Part shown: piece by piece, positions 16,329-26,071 of the stretch
How the letters are laid out: each line of letters begins with the position of its first letter
Numbering within the stretch: the stretch's first letter is position 1
Assembly: GCA_947174275.1 (NCBI GenBank)
Contig: CAMWIJ010000003.1
Coordinates: forward strand, 1-64,000
DNA length: 64,000 bases
Reading direction: 5' to 3'
Origin: an uncultured Muribaculaceae bacterium
Lineage (GTDB): Bacteria > Bacteroidota > Bacteroidia > Bacteroidales > Muribaculaceae
Translations under genes and position numbers: made by a program
The notes under the pieces: generated by a model
The model's input: the letters and a program-made list of their open reading frames with translations, nothing else
Database searches by the model: none
What the model was told of the DNA's origin: nothing

Positions 16329-16637
16329 TTATCTTAACATCACCCGTTTGGTCCAGGAGTCGCATTTGATTATGTAGAAACCTTTAGGCAGATCAACCTT
16401 TACTGTCGAACTTTTTACTGTGACAGATTTGATCAGTTGACCGGTTATTGAAAAAATTTCAAATTTTACGGTCTCTGACTCCGGCGCAGTCAGTTCGAGA
16501 TACCCCTTGTCGACTGTTACGGCAGGCGTGCGGTCTGACACTCTGATTTCAACCGCAGGCTTTGCGTTGGCAAGCCATTGTCCCGTAAAGGCAGTGGCGG
16601 CAAGAAACAATATGACGGTCGAAATTAATTTTCTCAT
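16329..16637 (-). CDS. Small secreted protein made of a type IX sorting-domain-like fold
   Basis: The protein has 102 residues. A signal peptide (about 1-25, ending ANA) is followed by a roughly 75-residue beta-rich domain that resembles the C-terminal sorting domains of type IX cargo: VKFEIFSITGQLIKSVTVKS, then VDLPKGFYIIKCDSW and the basic end TKRVMLR. No catalytic or binding domain precedes it, so it is a sorting-type domain standing alone. It has its own two-box promoter at 16663-16693 and precedes the pullulanase gene on the same strand after 166 bases. PorQ and a PorD-like protein elsewhere in the window show that the pathway exists here. Function is unknown. Confidence 0.75.
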   Translation of the reverse strand: MRKLISTVILFLAATAFTGQWLANAKPAVEIRVSDRTPAVTVDKGYLELTAPESETVKFEIFSITGQLIKSVTVKSSTVKVDLPKGFYIIKCDSWTKRVMLR

Positions 16638-16662
16638 AGAGGATTGTAACGCGTTTATTTTA

Positions 16663-16693
16663 CAAAGTTAATAATAAAATTTCTTATCTACAA
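16663..16693 (-). promoter_or_regulatory. Promoter for the sorting-domain protein
   Basis: On the minus strand, TTG (16693-16691) is followed after 20 bases by TAACTTTG (16670-16663), an ideal Bacteroidales promoter. The start codon lies 26 bases downstream. Confidence 0.8.
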
Positions 16694-16893
16694 GTGAGTC
16701 TGCTCCCATGTTTGCCGATTTTAAAAATTTTTACATACGAAATTATGATATGGCCGGTTCGGGCAGATTGATGAAGAGTGTTAAAAGTGATATAATCGGG
16801 TTGCATTCGGCTGGTAATGACGCTTTTGAGGCGTGCAGGAGCCGGAAATGCATGGCTTCTGACGTTTTTATTTATCTGCTTGTATTACATTTT
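16694..16893. other. Intergenic spacer between divergent promoters
   Basis: About 200 bases lie between the promoter of the sorting-domain gene and the glgA promoter. A 65-codon open frame here (16708-16905) runs over the -33 box and has no ribosome site or family resemblance, so it is not called. No repeat or RNA-like fold was noticed. Confidence 0.5.
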
Positions 16894-16924
16894 TTTGTCT
16901 ATTGATAAATTTTTATTATCTTTG
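16894..16924 (+). promoter_or_regulatory. Promoter for glgA-glgP
   Basis: TTTG (16894-16897) and TATCTTTG (16917-16924) are separated by 19 bases. The glgA start codon follows 44 bases after the -7 box. Confidence 0.85.
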
Positions 16925-16968
16925 CCATCTCAAATCACCCTCCTCCGAAAGTATATTATAAAGGTATA

Positions 16969-18621
16969 ATGAAAGAAGGAAAAGAAGAAGAATGTAATCT
17001 CAATCTGCTTTTTGAAACAAGCTGGGAGGTCTGCAACAAGATAGGCGGTATATATACCGTGCTGTCAACTAAGGCTAAAACGCTTCAGAAACTTTATAAA
17101 GACAAAGTGGTTTTTGTCGGGCCCGATGTGTGGTCTGACGATAACCCGTCGCCTTTTTTTATAGAAAACCGCTCGGTACTCAAGGATTGGAGAAAGTCGC
17201 TTCAGTTGCCCTACGACATAAAAGTCAGGGTCGGACGTTGGGATATTCCCGGCAAACCTCTCGCGGTGCTGGTCGATTTCAAAGGCGTATATCAGCATCT
17301 TAATGAAATTTATGGCGAGATGTGGTCGCGTTATGGCGTTGACTCTCTGCATGCTTATGGCGACTATGACGAAGGCTGCGCCTTTGCCGTGGCGTCAGCG
17401 ATAGTGATGCAGAGCATATATCGCCATCAGGGATGCCATGCCGATGTCATAGCCCACTTCAACGAGTGGACGACAGGCATGGGGCTTCTTTATCTCAAAT
17501 GGCAGGAGCCGGCAATTGCCACAGTATTCACGACTCATGCCACAAGCATCGGGCGCAGTATATGCGGCAACGGCAAGCCTCTCTATGATTATCTCAAGGG
17601 ATATAACGGCGACCAGATGGCCCGTGAGCTAAACATGGAGTCAAAGCATTCACTCGAGAAAGCTGCAGCTCATGCAGCCGACTGCTTTACTACCGTCAGC
17701 GATATAACAGCAGTTGAGTGTGAGCAACTTCTTGACTTGAAGCCGGCGGTCGTAACCCCCAACGGATTTGAAAAAAATTTCGTGCCTGCACGCACGCAGT
17801 TCGCCAAAGCACGCAAGGATGCCCGCGAAAAACTTCTCTCTGTGGCACGCGCGCTCACCGGCAAGCCGCTTGACGACGATACATTCATCGTGGTCACGTC
17901 CGGACGATGCGAATACCGCAACAAGGGTATCGATGTGTTTCTTGACAGCATGAATGCATTGCGCGGACGCACCCAATCACGTGTGCTCGCGCTGGTAATG
18001 GTGCCCGCATGGGTCGACAAGGCTCGTGGCGACCTTCAGGATGCTGTCGCGCGTGGCTGTCAGTCGGGCATCTGCGATCCGGTAATCACGCATACTCTCC
18101 ACAATTATAACGAAGATCCGATAATCAACCGAATACATCAGCTCGGCTTCGGGGTTGACCTCAACGACAGCATGACAGTGGTTTATGTGCCATGCTATCT
18201 CAATGGCGACGACGGAATATTCGATAGCCCGTATTACGACCTGCTTATCGGCGTCGATGCCACAGTGTTCCCCTCATATTACGAGCCATGGGGTTATACC
18301 CCGCTTGAAAGTGTGGCATTCGGTGTGCCCACGGTCACTACGTCGCTCTCAGGTTTCGGACAGTGGATACTGTCTTCATCAAAACCTGAATTTGATATTT
18401 CCGGTGTCAGTGTGATACCTCGCACCGACTCCAACTACCACGAAGTGGCAGATGCAATCGCGCAGTCGCTCATGAAACTCATAAGCGCCCCCGCAACAGA
18501 AAGGGCAAAGATAGCAAAGGCTGCGATGGATACGGCGTCGAAAGCCGCATGGAGCCATTTCATCAAGTGGTATGAAAATGCGTTTGACATCGCGCTTCGT
18601 AAAGCTGAAAAGCGACAATGA
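16969..18621 (+). CDS. Glycogen synthase, eukaryotic type (GT3)
   Basis: This enzyme adds glucose from a nucleotide sugar to growing alpha-1,4-glucan chains. The 550-residue protein begins with the GT3 hallmark ETSWEVCNKIGGIYTVLSTK (about 17-36), rather than the KTGGL loop of bacterial GT5 GlgA. Other landmarks are FNEWTTGMGLLYL, FTTHATSIGR, TVSDITAVECEQLL with TPNGFEKNF, and the C-terminal YYEPWGYTPLESVAFGVPTV acceptor and nucleotide region. Bacteroidales are known to use GT3 synthases. Glucose-6-phosphate and phosphorylation control of the eukaryotic enzyme may not apply, as the regulatory tails are short. It has a strong promoter and is followed after 100 bases by the phosphorylase. No branching enzyme or glgC is in the window. 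Confidence 0.93.
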   Translation: MKEGKEEECNLNLLFETSWEVCNKIGGIYTVLSTKAKTLQKLYKDKVVFVGPDVWSDDNPSPFFIENRSVLKDWRKSLQLPYDIKVRVGRWDIPGKPLAVLVDFKGVYQHLNEIYGEMWSRYGVDSLHAYGDYDEGCAFAVASAIVMQSIYRHQGCHADVIAHFNEWTTGMGLLYLKWQEPAIATVFTTHATSIGRSICGNGKPLYDYLKGYNGDQMARELNMESKHSLEKAAAHAADCFTTVSDITAVECEQLLDLKPAVVTPNGFEKNFVPARTQFAKARKDAREKLLSVARALTGKPLDDDTFIVVTSGRCEYRNKGIDVFLDSMNALRGRTQSRVLALVMVPAWVDKARGDLQDAVARGCQSGICDPVITHTLHNYNEDPIINRIHQLGFGVDLNDSMTVVYVPCYLNGDDGIFDSPYYDLLIGVDATVFPSYYEPWGYTPLESVAFGVPTVTTSLSGFGQWILSSSKPEFDISGVSVIPRTDSNYHEVADAIAQSLMKLISAPATERAKIAKAAMDTASKAAWSHFIKWYENAFDIALRKAEKRQ

Positions 18622-18721
18622 CACTGTCATGTGTCCGGAGACTTTTTTCGTCTGATACTTTAGATAACATTATATTACATTTCCTTAAAAGTAATCATTA
18701 CAACAATTAAAAAGATACACA

Positions 18722-21277
18722 ATGAAACTTCAAGTAAGCAACTCGAATGTCCCCACCTGGCGTGACATGACTGTAAAGTCAGACTTACCTTCAAAGTTAA
18801 AACCTCTGGAGAAACTTTCAAAGAACCTCTGGTGGGTATGGAACAGCGATGCAAAATCGCTCTTCCGCGATCTCAACCCCGAGCTGTGGCGTTCAACCGG
18901 TGAAAACCCCGTGATGCTTCTTCAGCGCCTTTCTTCCGAACGTCAGAAAGAAATCATCAACGATGCAGATTTCATGGCACGTATAGAGCGTGTCTATGGC
19001 ATGTTCCAGGATTACATGAAGAAACCGATGCGCAAGGATGTTCCTTCCGTATCATATTTCTCTATGGAATACGGTCTCTGCAACTGTTTGAAAATATATT
19101 CAGGTGGTCTCGGCGTGCTTGCCGGTGACTATATCAAGGAAGCATCAGACAGCTGCGTTGATATGACAGCTGTGGGTTTCCTCTACCGCTACGGCTACTT
19201 CACCCAGACTCTCAGCGTCGACGGCCAGCAGATTGCAAACTACGAGCCCCAGAACTTCAACCAGCTCCCCATCGAGCAGGTATGCGATAAAAACGGACAT
19301 CCCGTCATCCTCGAAGTTCCCTATCCCGGACGTATCATCTACTCTCACATCTGGAAAGTTGCTGTCGGCCGCATGAATCTTTACCTGCTGGATACCGACT
19401 TCGACATGAACAGCGAGTTTGACCGCGTCATCACCCACCAGCTCTACGGCGGTGACTGGGAAAACCGCATCAAGCAGGAATATCTTCTCGGCATCGGCGG
19501 TGTGCTCATGCTGAAGAAACTCGGCATCAAGAGCCAGCTCTATCACTGCAACGAAGGTCACGCGGCTCTGCTCAACCTGCAGCGTCTTGTTGACTACGTA
19601 CAGGAGGATGGTCTTGACTTCAACGTGGCTCTCGAAATGGTACGCGCTTCGTCACTCTATACCGTACACACTCCCGTGCCCGCAGGTCACGACTATTTCG
19701 ACGAAGGTCTCTTCGGAAAATATATGGGCGAATATCCCGCAAAACTCGGTATCTCGTGGAACGACCTCATGAACATGGGTCGTGAGAACCCCAACACCAA
19801 CGAACGTTTCTCAATGAGCGTGTTCGCTCTCAACACCTGTCAGGAAGCCAACGGTGTGAGCTGGCTCCACGGTGAAGTGTCAAAGAAAATGTTCGCCGGT
19901 ATCTGGAAAGGCTACAACTGGCAGGAATCGCACGTCGGCTACGTAACCAACGGTGTGCACATGCCCACTTGGGCCGCTTCAGAGTGGAAGGAATTCTACG
20001 CTAAGCATCTCGGCGAGCAGGTATTCGAAAATCAGAGCGACCCCAAAGCATGGAAAGGCATATTCGACGTCAACGACGAAGAAATCTGGAAAATGCGCAT
20101 GCAGTTGAAAACCAAATTCATCAACTTTGTCAAGCGTGATTTCAAAGCCAAATGGCTTGCCAATCAGGGCGATCCCTCCGCTGTAATGAAAATTGTCGAC
20201 AAAATCAACCCCAACGCTCTCATCATCGGTTTTGCCCGTCGTTTCGCTACTTACAAGCGTGCGCATCTCCTCTTTACTGACCTGGATCGTCTCGCCAAGA
20301 TTGTAAACAACGAGCAGTTCCCCGTACAGTTCGTATTCTCAGGTAAAGCTCACCCCGCCGACGGAGCCGGACAGGGCCTTATCAAGCGCATCATGGAGAT
20401 TTCACGCATGCCCCAGTTCCTCGGCAAGATTATCTTCCTTGAAGATTACAACATGATTGTTGCAAAGCGTCTTGTCAGCGGTGTCGATATCTGGTTGAAT
20501 ACCCCCACTCGTCCTCTCGAGGCATCAGGCACATCCGGAGAGAAAGCCGAGATGAACGGCGTGCTCAACTTCTCAGTGCTCGACGGATGGTGGTATGAAG
20601 GCTACCGCTTTAACGAAAACGCAGGCTGGGCGCTCACTGACCGTCGTACATTCACTGACCAGTCTCAGCAGGATAAGCTTGACGCCGCAACTATCTACTC
20701 GATGCTTGAGAATGAAATCGTACCCCTCTACTTCGAGAAGAACTCAAAGGGCTACTCACCCCGCTGGATACAATACATCAAAGGATCTATCGGCGACATC
20801 GCTCCCCACTTCACTATGAAACGTATGATCGACGACTACATCGCTCGATTCTACGACAAAGAAGCTGCCCGCTCGAAGAAACTCGCTGCCAAGGATTTCG
20901 CACTTGCAAAAGAAATTGTGGCCTGGAAAGAGAAAGTGGCCGCCGCATGGGATGGCATCAAAGTATTCGATGTGGAGACACAGGAAGCATCAAACAACCT
21001 TACCGGTCAGGAATTCAACGTAAAAGCAATTGTTGACACCAACGGTCTCGGCAAAGAGCTCGGTCTTGAACTCGTTGCATATCAGGTCGAAGATGGCGAA
21101 GAGAAACTTTGCAAGGTAGCTCCTTTCAAAGTGGTTAAGGAAGAAGGCAACGTGCTCACCTACGAGTACAAAGGAAAAACCGACGATCCCGGTGTATTCC
21201 GCTACGCTTACCGTCTCTATCCGGTCAACAGCAACCTGCCCCACCGTCAGGACTTCGCTTATGTACGCTGGATCTAA
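18722..21277 (+). CDS. glgP: Alpha-glucan (glycogen/maltodextrin) phosphorylase, GT35
   Basis: This enzyme releases glucose-1-phosphate from alpha-1,4-glucan ends using phosphate and pyridoxal phosphate. The 851-residue protein has an N-terminal DUF3417-like region (about 20-110; [18 protein letters not shown]). The phosphorylase core follows, with [34 protein letters not shown] and, near residue 599, the cofactor-site block [18 protein letters not shown] beta-rich C-terminal extension (about 740-851) completes it. Codon use is strongly biased to C-ending codons, suggesting high expression. It probably shares the glgA promoter. Its product feeds glycolysis, and pullulanase removes the branches it cannot pass. 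Confidence 0.95.
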   Translation: MKLQVSNSNVPTWRDMTVKSDLPSKLKPLEKLSKNLWWVWNSDAKSLFRDLNPELWRSTGENPVMLLQRLSSERQKEIINDADFMARIERVYGMFQDYMKKPMRKDVPSVSYFSMEYGLCNCLKIYSGGLGVLAGDYIKEASDSCVDMTAVGFLYRYGYFTQTLSVDGQQIANYEPQNFNQLPIEQVCDKNGHPVILEVPYPGRIIYSHIWKVAVGRMNLYLLDTDFDMNSEFDRVITHQLYGGDWENRIKQEYLLGIGGVLMLKKLGIKSQLYHCNEGHAALLNLQRLVDYVQEDGLDFNVALEMVRASSLYTVHTPVPAGHDYFDEGLFGKYMGEYPAKLGISWNDLMNMGRENPNTNERFSMSVFALNTCQEANGVSWLHGEVSKKMFAGIWKGYNWQESHVGYVTNGVHMPTWAASEWKEFYAKHLGEQVFENQSDPKAWKGIFDVNDEEIWKMRMQLKTKFINFVKRDFKAKWLANQGDPSAVMKIVDKINPNALIIGFARRFATYKRAHLLFTDLDRLAKIVNNEQFPVQFVFSGKAHPADGAGQGLIKRIMEISRMPQFLGKIIFLEDYNMIVAKRLVSGVDIWLNTPTRPLEASGTSGEKAEMNGVLNFSVLDGWWYEGYRFNENAGWALTDRRTFTDQSQQDKLDAATIYSMLENEIVPLYFEKNSKGYSPRWIQYIKGSIGDIAPHFTMKRMIDDYIARFYDKEAARSKKLAAKDFALAKEIVAWKEKVAAAWDGIKVFDVETQEASNNLTGQEFNVKAIVDTNGLGKELGLELVAYQVEDGEEKLCKVAPFKVVKEEGNVLTYEYKGKTDDPGVFRYAYRLYPVNSNLPHRQDFAYVRWI

Positions 21278-21305
21278 TCGGCTGATTCAACAAAACATCA
21301 TACCC

Positions 21306-21340
21306 GCGGGGCGAATATCCAATCTGGATATTCGCCCCGC
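21306..21340 (+). terminator. Intrinsic terminator after glgP
   Basis: A perfect 15-bp stem, GCGGGGCGAATATCC (21306-21320) with its complement at 21326-21340, has a 5-base loop and is followed by TTTG. Confidence 0.88.
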
Positions 21341-21413
21341 TTTGTAATATTCACATAAAAATATCTGTTGAGCAATCGGCCGGAAATGAGATGCTTATAG
21401 CGAAAAACAAAGA

Positions 21414-21443
21414 AGGTGCAGACCCGTTTTCAGGTCTGCACCT
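21414..21443 (-). terminator. Intrinsic terminator after dnaJ
   Basis: AGGTGCAGACC (21414-21424) pairs perfectly with GGTCTGCACCT (21433-21443). On the minus strand it is followed by TCTTTGTTTTTCG. It lies 27 bases beyond the dnaJ stop. Confidence 0.85.
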
Positions 21444-21470
21444 CCCTTATTCTGATTATTTTATCTGATT

Positions 21471-22640
21471 TTATTCGAAGATATGTTTCAGTTTTGAGAA
21501 TATGCGCTGTTTGGCTGATTCCGAAGGCTTGATGTTGGGGCTGTCTTTGATTGACTCGACAGCGGTGCGGATGCGGTCGTCAAGCTGTTCGGGTATGTAG
21601 ACCATCACGTTGATGAGCTCGTCGCCGGTGCCTCGACCTTCGGGAGAGGGGAGACCTTTGCCGCGCAGGCGGAGCACTTTGCCGGGCTGTGTGCCGGCTG
21701 CTATGTTGAGGCGTGCGCGTCCGGTGATTGTCGGCACTTCAACCGAGCCACCCAAAGTGGCTGTCGGGATATCAAGCATGAGATTGTATATCACATCATT
21801 GCCGTCGCGTATCAGTTCGGGGTGCTTTATTTCCTCGATTACCACGAGAAGGTCGCCGTTGACGCCACCGTGGCGTGGAGCATTTCCTTTGCCCTTTACG
21901 GTCAGAGTCATGCCGTCGGCAACGCCGGCCGGTATGTTGAAGCTCACAAGTTGCTCCTTGCGCTCTGTACCTTCGCCGTGGCAGTAGGCGCAGTTCTGAG
22001 TGATAGTCTTGCCCTCGCCGTTGCAATGAGGGCATATCGACTGCGACTGCATGGCGCCGAGCAGGGTCTGCTGCACCTGAGTGATGACACCAGTGCCGTG
22101 GCAAGTTGAGCATGTTGTGAATGCCGTGCCGTCTTTGGCTCCTGTGCCGTTGCAGTGCTCGCACTTGGTCTGCGTAGGTATTTTGAGCGTCTTGGAAATG
22201 CCTGTGGCTATTTCCGCAAGAGTCAGTTTTACCTTTATGCGCAGGTCTGAACCTTTGCGTGTCGGCTTGCGGGGGGCGCGCTGGCGTCCGCCGGTGGCTC
22301 CGCCCCATTCGCCGCCGAAACGGCCTCCGAATATGTCGCCGAAGTGCTCGAATATGTCGTTGATATCAAATCCGGCGCTGTAGCCGCCTGCACCTCCGCC
22401 AGGAAAGCCTTGCGGACCCATATTGTGGCCGAACTGGTCATATTTCGCACGCTTGTCAGCATCGCTGAGCACATCATACGCTTCGGCAGCCTCGATAAAT
22501 TTCTCTTCCGCGGCCTTGTCGCCGGGATTTTTATCGGGGTGATATTTCAGCGCCAGTTTGCGGTACGCTTTCTTTATTTCATCTGCCGAGGCGCTTTTGT
22601 CAACGCCCAGCACTTCGTAGTAATCTCTTTTGGTAGCCAT
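21471..22640 (-). CDS. dnaJ: Chaperone DnaJ
   Basis: DnaJ is the Hsp40 co-chaperone that delivers unfolded proteins to DnaK and stimulates its ATPase. The 389-residue type I protein has all parts: the J-domain (about 4-70) with HPD in KYHPDKNPG, a Gly/Phe-rich region with [14 protein letters not shown], four CxxCxGxG zinc motifs ([32 protein letters not shown]; about 155-235), and the C-terminal substrate-binding beta domains. It follows grpE by 64 bases on the same strand; dnaK is not in the window. Confidence 0.98.
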   Translation of the reverse strand: MATKRDYYEVLGVDKSASADEIKKAYRKLALKYHPDKNPGDKAAEEKFIEAAEAYDVLSDADKRAKYDQFGHNMGPQGFPGGGAGGYSAGFDINDIFEHFGDIFGGRFGGEWGGATGGRQRAPRKPTRKGSDLRIKVKLTLAEIATGISKTLKIPTQTKCEHCNGTGAKDGTAFTTCSTCHGTGVITQVQQTLLGAMQSQSICPHCNGEGKTITQNCAYCHGEGTERKEQLVSFNIPAGVADGMTLTVKGKGNAPRHGGVNGDLLVVIEEIKHPELIRDGNDVIYNLMLDIPTATLGGSVEVPTITGRARLNIAAGTQPGKVLRLRGKGLPSPEGRGTGDELINVMVYIPEQLDDRIRTAVESIKDSPNIKPSESAKQRIFSKLKHIFE

Positions 22641-22704
22641 ATTCTTTTAATTCACAATGCGCTATATGTAAAATGCACGATTTACGTTTGTTATGTCGGT
22701 GTGT

Positions 22705-23322
22705 TTATTGTCCGACTGCGACTTTTGCGTGACGTATCACCTTGTCGTTGAGGGTGTATCCCTTGGCAATAGTGTCGATGACCTTGCCTTTTTTCGACTC
22801 ATCTTCAACAGGCACCATGGCGATGGCTTCATGAAGGTCGACATCAAAAACGGCATCTTCGGTGGGTATTTCCTTGACACCGTTCTGCTGCAGGTATTTT
22901 ACGAATTTATTGTATATAAGCTCCATGCCTTCCTTTACTGACACAGCGGTGGCGTCATCTTTGATAGCATCAATGCCACGTTCGAAGTCATCGAGAATTG
23001 GAAGTATGCCTTTGAGCACATTCTCTGCCCCGTTTTTGATTATTTCAGATTTCTCGCGCAGAGTGCGTTTCTTGAAATTGTCGAAATCTGCCATGAGGAA
23101 AAGATACTCTTTTTTCTCCTTTTCAAGAGCTTCCTCTCGATCCTGGAGCATCTGTTTGAGCTTCTCTATTTCCGATGACTCTTCGTCCGCACCGGTTTCT
23201 TCTGTTATTCCGTCGTTGAGCGTGTCCTCAACTTCCATATCGGGGTTTTCGATTTTGATTTCTGCCTCCTGTGCCCCTTTTGCGGAGTCTTTTTCGGAGT
23301 GGTTATGTTGTTTCTGGCTCAT
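22705..23322 (-). CDS. grpE: Nucleotide exchange factor GrpE
   Basis: GrpE promotes ADP release from DnaK. The protein has 205 residues. A long acidic, low-complexity N-terminus (1-55) leads into a coiled coil (about 55-95) and the GrpE core: FDNFKKRTLREKSEIIKNGA, then VLPIL-type LKGILPILDDFERGID and the terminal VIRHAKVAVGQ. It is the first gene of the grpE-dnaJ pair; the short spacing indicates co-transcription. A heat-shock regulatory site such as CIRCE was not seen in the 99 bases upstream. Confidence 0.97.
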   Translation of the reverse strand: MSQKQHNHSEKDSAKGAQEAEIKIENPDMEVEDTLNDGITEETGADEESSEIEKLKQMLQDREEALEKEKKEYLFLMADFDNFKKRTLREKSEIIKNGAENVLKGILPILDDFERGIDAIKDDATAVSVKEGMELIYNKFVKYLQQNGVKEIPTEDAVFDVDLHEAIAMVPVEDESKKGKVIDTIAKGYTLNDKVIRHAKVAVGQ

Positions 23323-23421
23323 GTTTGAATAATTTTATTTAGGTTGGAATATGCAAAAATCTTGCCAAACTCGCTACATTCGGCTAATCATAAAATATTA
23401 ACAAATAAAATGCGTTAACGT

Positions 23422-24249
23422 TCAAAGTGTTGAGATGTGAAAATCCATTCCGGGAAAGGTCTGCTGTATCTCATCTGCCAAAATGTCACGGCCGAATATG
23501 CCGAACACGCTTGCGCCGGAGCCTGACATCGACGCGTATGCCGCACCGAGTCGGTAGAGCGACGCCTTGACCTCGGCGATGTGTGGGTGGAGCGGAAATA
23601 CCGAGGCCTCGAAGTCGTTGACGACATTGCTCTTAGCCCATTCTTCCGGGGGTGTTTCCGCCAGTATCTCAGTGAGTGGTGTCTCGCAAGGTTTTGGCAT
23701 GCAGCCGCCGTAAGCTTCGGCGGTAGAGACATATTCGCGCGGTTTAACAATGACGAGTCTGTAGCCTTCCTGACTGAAATTAATCGGAGCAAGTGTCGTG
23801 CCCGTGCCGGTAGCCAGCATGGGGCGGTTGTAGATGAAAAACGGGCAGTCGGAGCCTATTGTAGCCGCTGTGGCCGCCATCGCGTCATCCGAAAGTCCGA
23901 GTTCGAACATCTCGTTGAGTGCCCTTATCGTAAATGCGGCATCGGCCGAACCTCCGCCAAGCCCGGCTCCGTCCGGAATTATCTTATGGAGATATATGTC
24001 TACATCGGGCAAATCATATTGCGATGCCATCGCCCGGTAGGCGCGCATCACAAGGTTCTTCTCTGTCGGACAATCCACGCTCCGGCCTGTCACGGTGAGG
24101 GTGGTTCCGTTCCCTTTGGCCGGAACAATCTCAAGTATGTCGCGCCAGTCGGTCGGTATCATTGCGGTTACGATTTCGTGGTATCCGTCATCACGCCGCG
24201 ACGTGATGTAAAGGCCGATGTTGATTTTTGCGTTGGGGAATGTAATCAT
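23422..24249 (-). CDS. ispE: 4-diphosphocytidyl-2-C-methyl-D-erythritol kinase
   Basis: This enzyme phosphorylates CDP-methylerythritol in the MEP isoprenoid pathway. The 275-residue GHMP kinase has the N-terminal NAKINIGLYITSRRDDGYHE (Lys and Asp of the family site), the ATP-binding glycine loop PDGAGLGGGSADAAF (about 90-104), and the C-terminal SMSGSGASVFGIF. IspH of the same pathway is encoded at 35951-36838. The gene is divergent from dnaB. A -7 box TAATTTTG (24280-24273, minus) without a good -33 box lies just upstream. Confidence 0.96.
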   Translation of the reverse strand: MITFPNAKINIGLYITSRRDDGYHEIVTAMIPTDWRDILEIVPAKGNGTTLTVTGRSVDCPTEKNLVMRAYRAMASQYDLPDVDIYLHKIIPDGAGLGGGSADAAFTIRALNEMFELGLSDDAMAATAATIGSDCPFFIYNRPMLATGTGTTLAPINFSQEGYRLVIVKPREYVSTAEAYGGCMPKPCETPLTEILAETPPEEWAKSNVVNDFEASVFPLHPHIAEVKASLYRLGAAYASMSGSGASVFGIFGRDILADEIQQTFPGMDFHISTL

Positions 24250-24272
24250 GTGGCTGTTATTTCAATAAAAAG

Positions 24273-24280
24273 CAAAATTA
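24273..24280 (-). promoter_or_regulatory. -7 box for ispE
   Basis: TAATTTTG on the minus strand fits TAnnTTTG, 23 bases before the ispE start. No TTG stands at the right distance, so the call is weak. Confidence 0.4.
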
Positions 24281-24333
24281 CACATAATATTTATAAATAT
24301 TGATAAATCGGTTGATAAATCAGGCGTGGTGTC

Positions 24334-24365
24334 TTTGGCATTCCGCTCCAATTTTGCTACTTTTG
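24334..24365 (+). promoter_or_regulatory. Promoter for dnaB
   Basis: TTTG (24334-24337) and TACTTTTG (24358-24365) are spaced by 20 bases, matching the Bacteroidales consensus. The predicted dnaB start at 24395 follows 29 bases later. This supports that start over the upstream codon at 24326, which would lie before the promoter. Confidence 0.85.
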
Positions 24366-24394
24366 TATCAAATAAGCATCAGTTCATTATTTAT

Positions 24395-25951
24395 ATGGAA
24401 TTTGTCAACAAACAGGGGCGACGCGACGGAGCCCGGCCACAATATCAGCAACAGTCTAAAATCGATACTCTCGGACGGCTTCAGCCTCAGGACAAAGACC
24501 TTGAAGAAGCCGTGCTCGGTGCCATCATGCTCGAAAAAGATGCCTACACCGTAGTGTGTGACATCCTTCATCCCGGCAGTTTCTACGAGCCGAGCAATCA
24601 GAAGATATATCATGCGATACAGTCGCTCGGTGCGGCTCAGCGGCCTATTGATATGCTCACCGTCATGGAGCAGTTGCGACTCAACGGCACTCTCGAGGAG
24701 GTCGGCGGTCCGGCATTCATCGCCGAACTGACGTCGCGGGTGGCTTCGTCGGCCAATGTCGAGTATCATGCCCGCATAGTGGCGCAGAAATATCTTGCCC
24801 GCGAGCTCATATCGTTTGCCTCTTCTATCGAGGCAAAGGCTTACGACGAAACCAACGACGTCGACGACCTTATGCAGGAAGCCGAAGGCAAACTGTTTGA
24901 GATATCGCAGCGCAATGTAAAGAAAGATTTCACGCAGGTCGACCCTGTCATCAAGCAGGCGATAGAGCAGATAGAGGCTGCCGCCAACAGGGCGTCAGGC
25001 ATGTCGGGACTTGAGTCTGGCTTCCATGACCTTGACAAAATCACGTCAGGCTGGCAGCGGAGCGACCTTATCATCATTGCCGCACGTCCGGCTATGGGAA
25101 AGACCGCGTTCGTCCTTTCCATGGCGAAAAACATGGCGGTCAACTACAACACTCCCGTTGCGATATTCTCGCTTGAAATGTCTAATATCCAGCTTGTCAA
25201 CCGTCTGATATGCAACACTTGTGAGCTCGAGAGTGAAAAGATAAAGAGCGGTCGCCTCGACAACCGCGAGTGGGATCAGCTGATGTCGCGTATCAAGCAC
25301 CTCTATAGTGCGCCGCTTTATATCGATGACACCGCCTCTCTGTCGATTTTCGAATTGCGCACGAAAGCCCGGCGCCTTGTCAGGGAGCACAATGTGCAGT
25401 TCATAATAATCGACTACCTGCAGCTTATGAATGCCTCAGGCATGAAATTCGGTTCACGCGAGCAGGAGGTGTCAATGATATCGCGTTCGCTGAAACAGCT
25501 TGCCAAGGAATTGAACATACCGATAGTGGCGCTTTCGCAGCTCAACCGAAGTGTGGAGTCGCGCACCGACGGAAAGCGTCCGCAGCTCTCCGACCTCCGT
25601 GAGTCGGGTGCCATCGAGCAGGACGCCGACATCGTATGCTTCATTCACCGACCCGAATATTATATCAAAAGCGATACCGACGCCGAGGGAAATGATATCC
25701 GAAATCTTGCCCAGTTTATCATAGCCAAGCATCGTAACGGTCAGGTTACCGACGTGCGCATGCGTTTCCGCGGGCAATACACACGTTTCGAAAACTGGAT
25801 AGAGGAAGGCGGAATGTATGGCGAGGCAACCGTCGGCTCGCGTATCAACTCGTCTGACGACCCGGGGGCATTGTCGCAGTCATCCGACCCATTCTCGGGC
25901 GGAAGCGTCGACCTGAGCGCATCGTCATCCGATGCTCCGGCACCGTTCTGA
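24395..25951 (+). CDS. dnaB: Replicative DNA helicase DnaB
   Basis: DnaB is the hexameric helicase that unwinds DNA at the replication fork and recruits primase. The start at 24395 (MEFVNKQGRRDG) gives 518 residues. The N-terminal domain begins at RLQPQDKDLEEAVLGAIML (about 28-46). The RecA-like ATPase has Walker A AARPAMGKTAF, SLEMSNIQLVNRLI, Walker B FIIIDYLQLM and the SQLNRSVESR and DIVCFIHRPEYY blocks. A Ser/Pro-rich tail (about 480-518) ends it. No intein is present. DnaG, its primase partner, is at 38703-40946. Confidence 0.97.
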   Translation: MEFVNKQGRRDGARPQYQQQSKIDTLGRLQPQDKDLEEAVLGAIMLEKDAYTVVCDILHPGSFYEPSNQKIYHAIQSLGAAQRPIDMLTVMEQLRLNGTLEEVGGPAFIAELTSRVASSANVEYHARIVAQKYLARELISFASSIEAKAYDETNDVDDLMQEAEGKLFEISQRNVKKDFTQVDPVIKQAIEQIEAAANRASGMSGLESGFHDLDKITSGWQRSDLIIIAARPAMGKTAFVLSMAKNMAVNYNTPVAIFSLEMSNIQLVNRLICNTCELESEKIKSGRLDNREWDQLMSRIKHLYSAPLYIDDTASLSIFELRTKARRLVREHNVQFIIIDYLQLMNASGMKFGSREQEVSMISRSLKQLAKELNIPIVALSQLNRSVESRTDGKRPQLSDLRESGAIEQDADIVCFIHRPEYYIKSDTDAEGNDIRNLAQFIIAKHRNGQVTDVRMRFRGQYTRFENWIEEGGMYGEATVGSRINSSDDPGALSQSSDPFSGGSVDLSASSSDAPAPF

Positions 25952-26071
25952 GCGAAAACCGCATTGCACAAAAACCTGTTGTCTGCGTGATAAAATAAAA
26001 TTTTAACAGTCGCATAAACCTTTTTTCTCTGACCGTTGTTTAGGTAATAAACTTCTAATCAACTATTAGTT

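Noticed and set aside
16708..16905. A 65-codon frame before glgA
   Set aside because: It overlaps the glgA -33 box, has no ribosome site and no recognisable features.
23581..24303. A 240-codon open frame on the plus strand
   Set aside because: It overlaps ispE on the opposite strand and its product is Cys/Arg/His-rich with no recognisable domain.
24326..24394. A longer start for dnaB
   Set aside because: The codon at 24326 lies before the -33 box of the dnaB promoter, so it would not be transcribed from it.
24395..25951. A possible intein in dnaB
   Set aside because: The ATPase motifs are contiguous and the length is normal.
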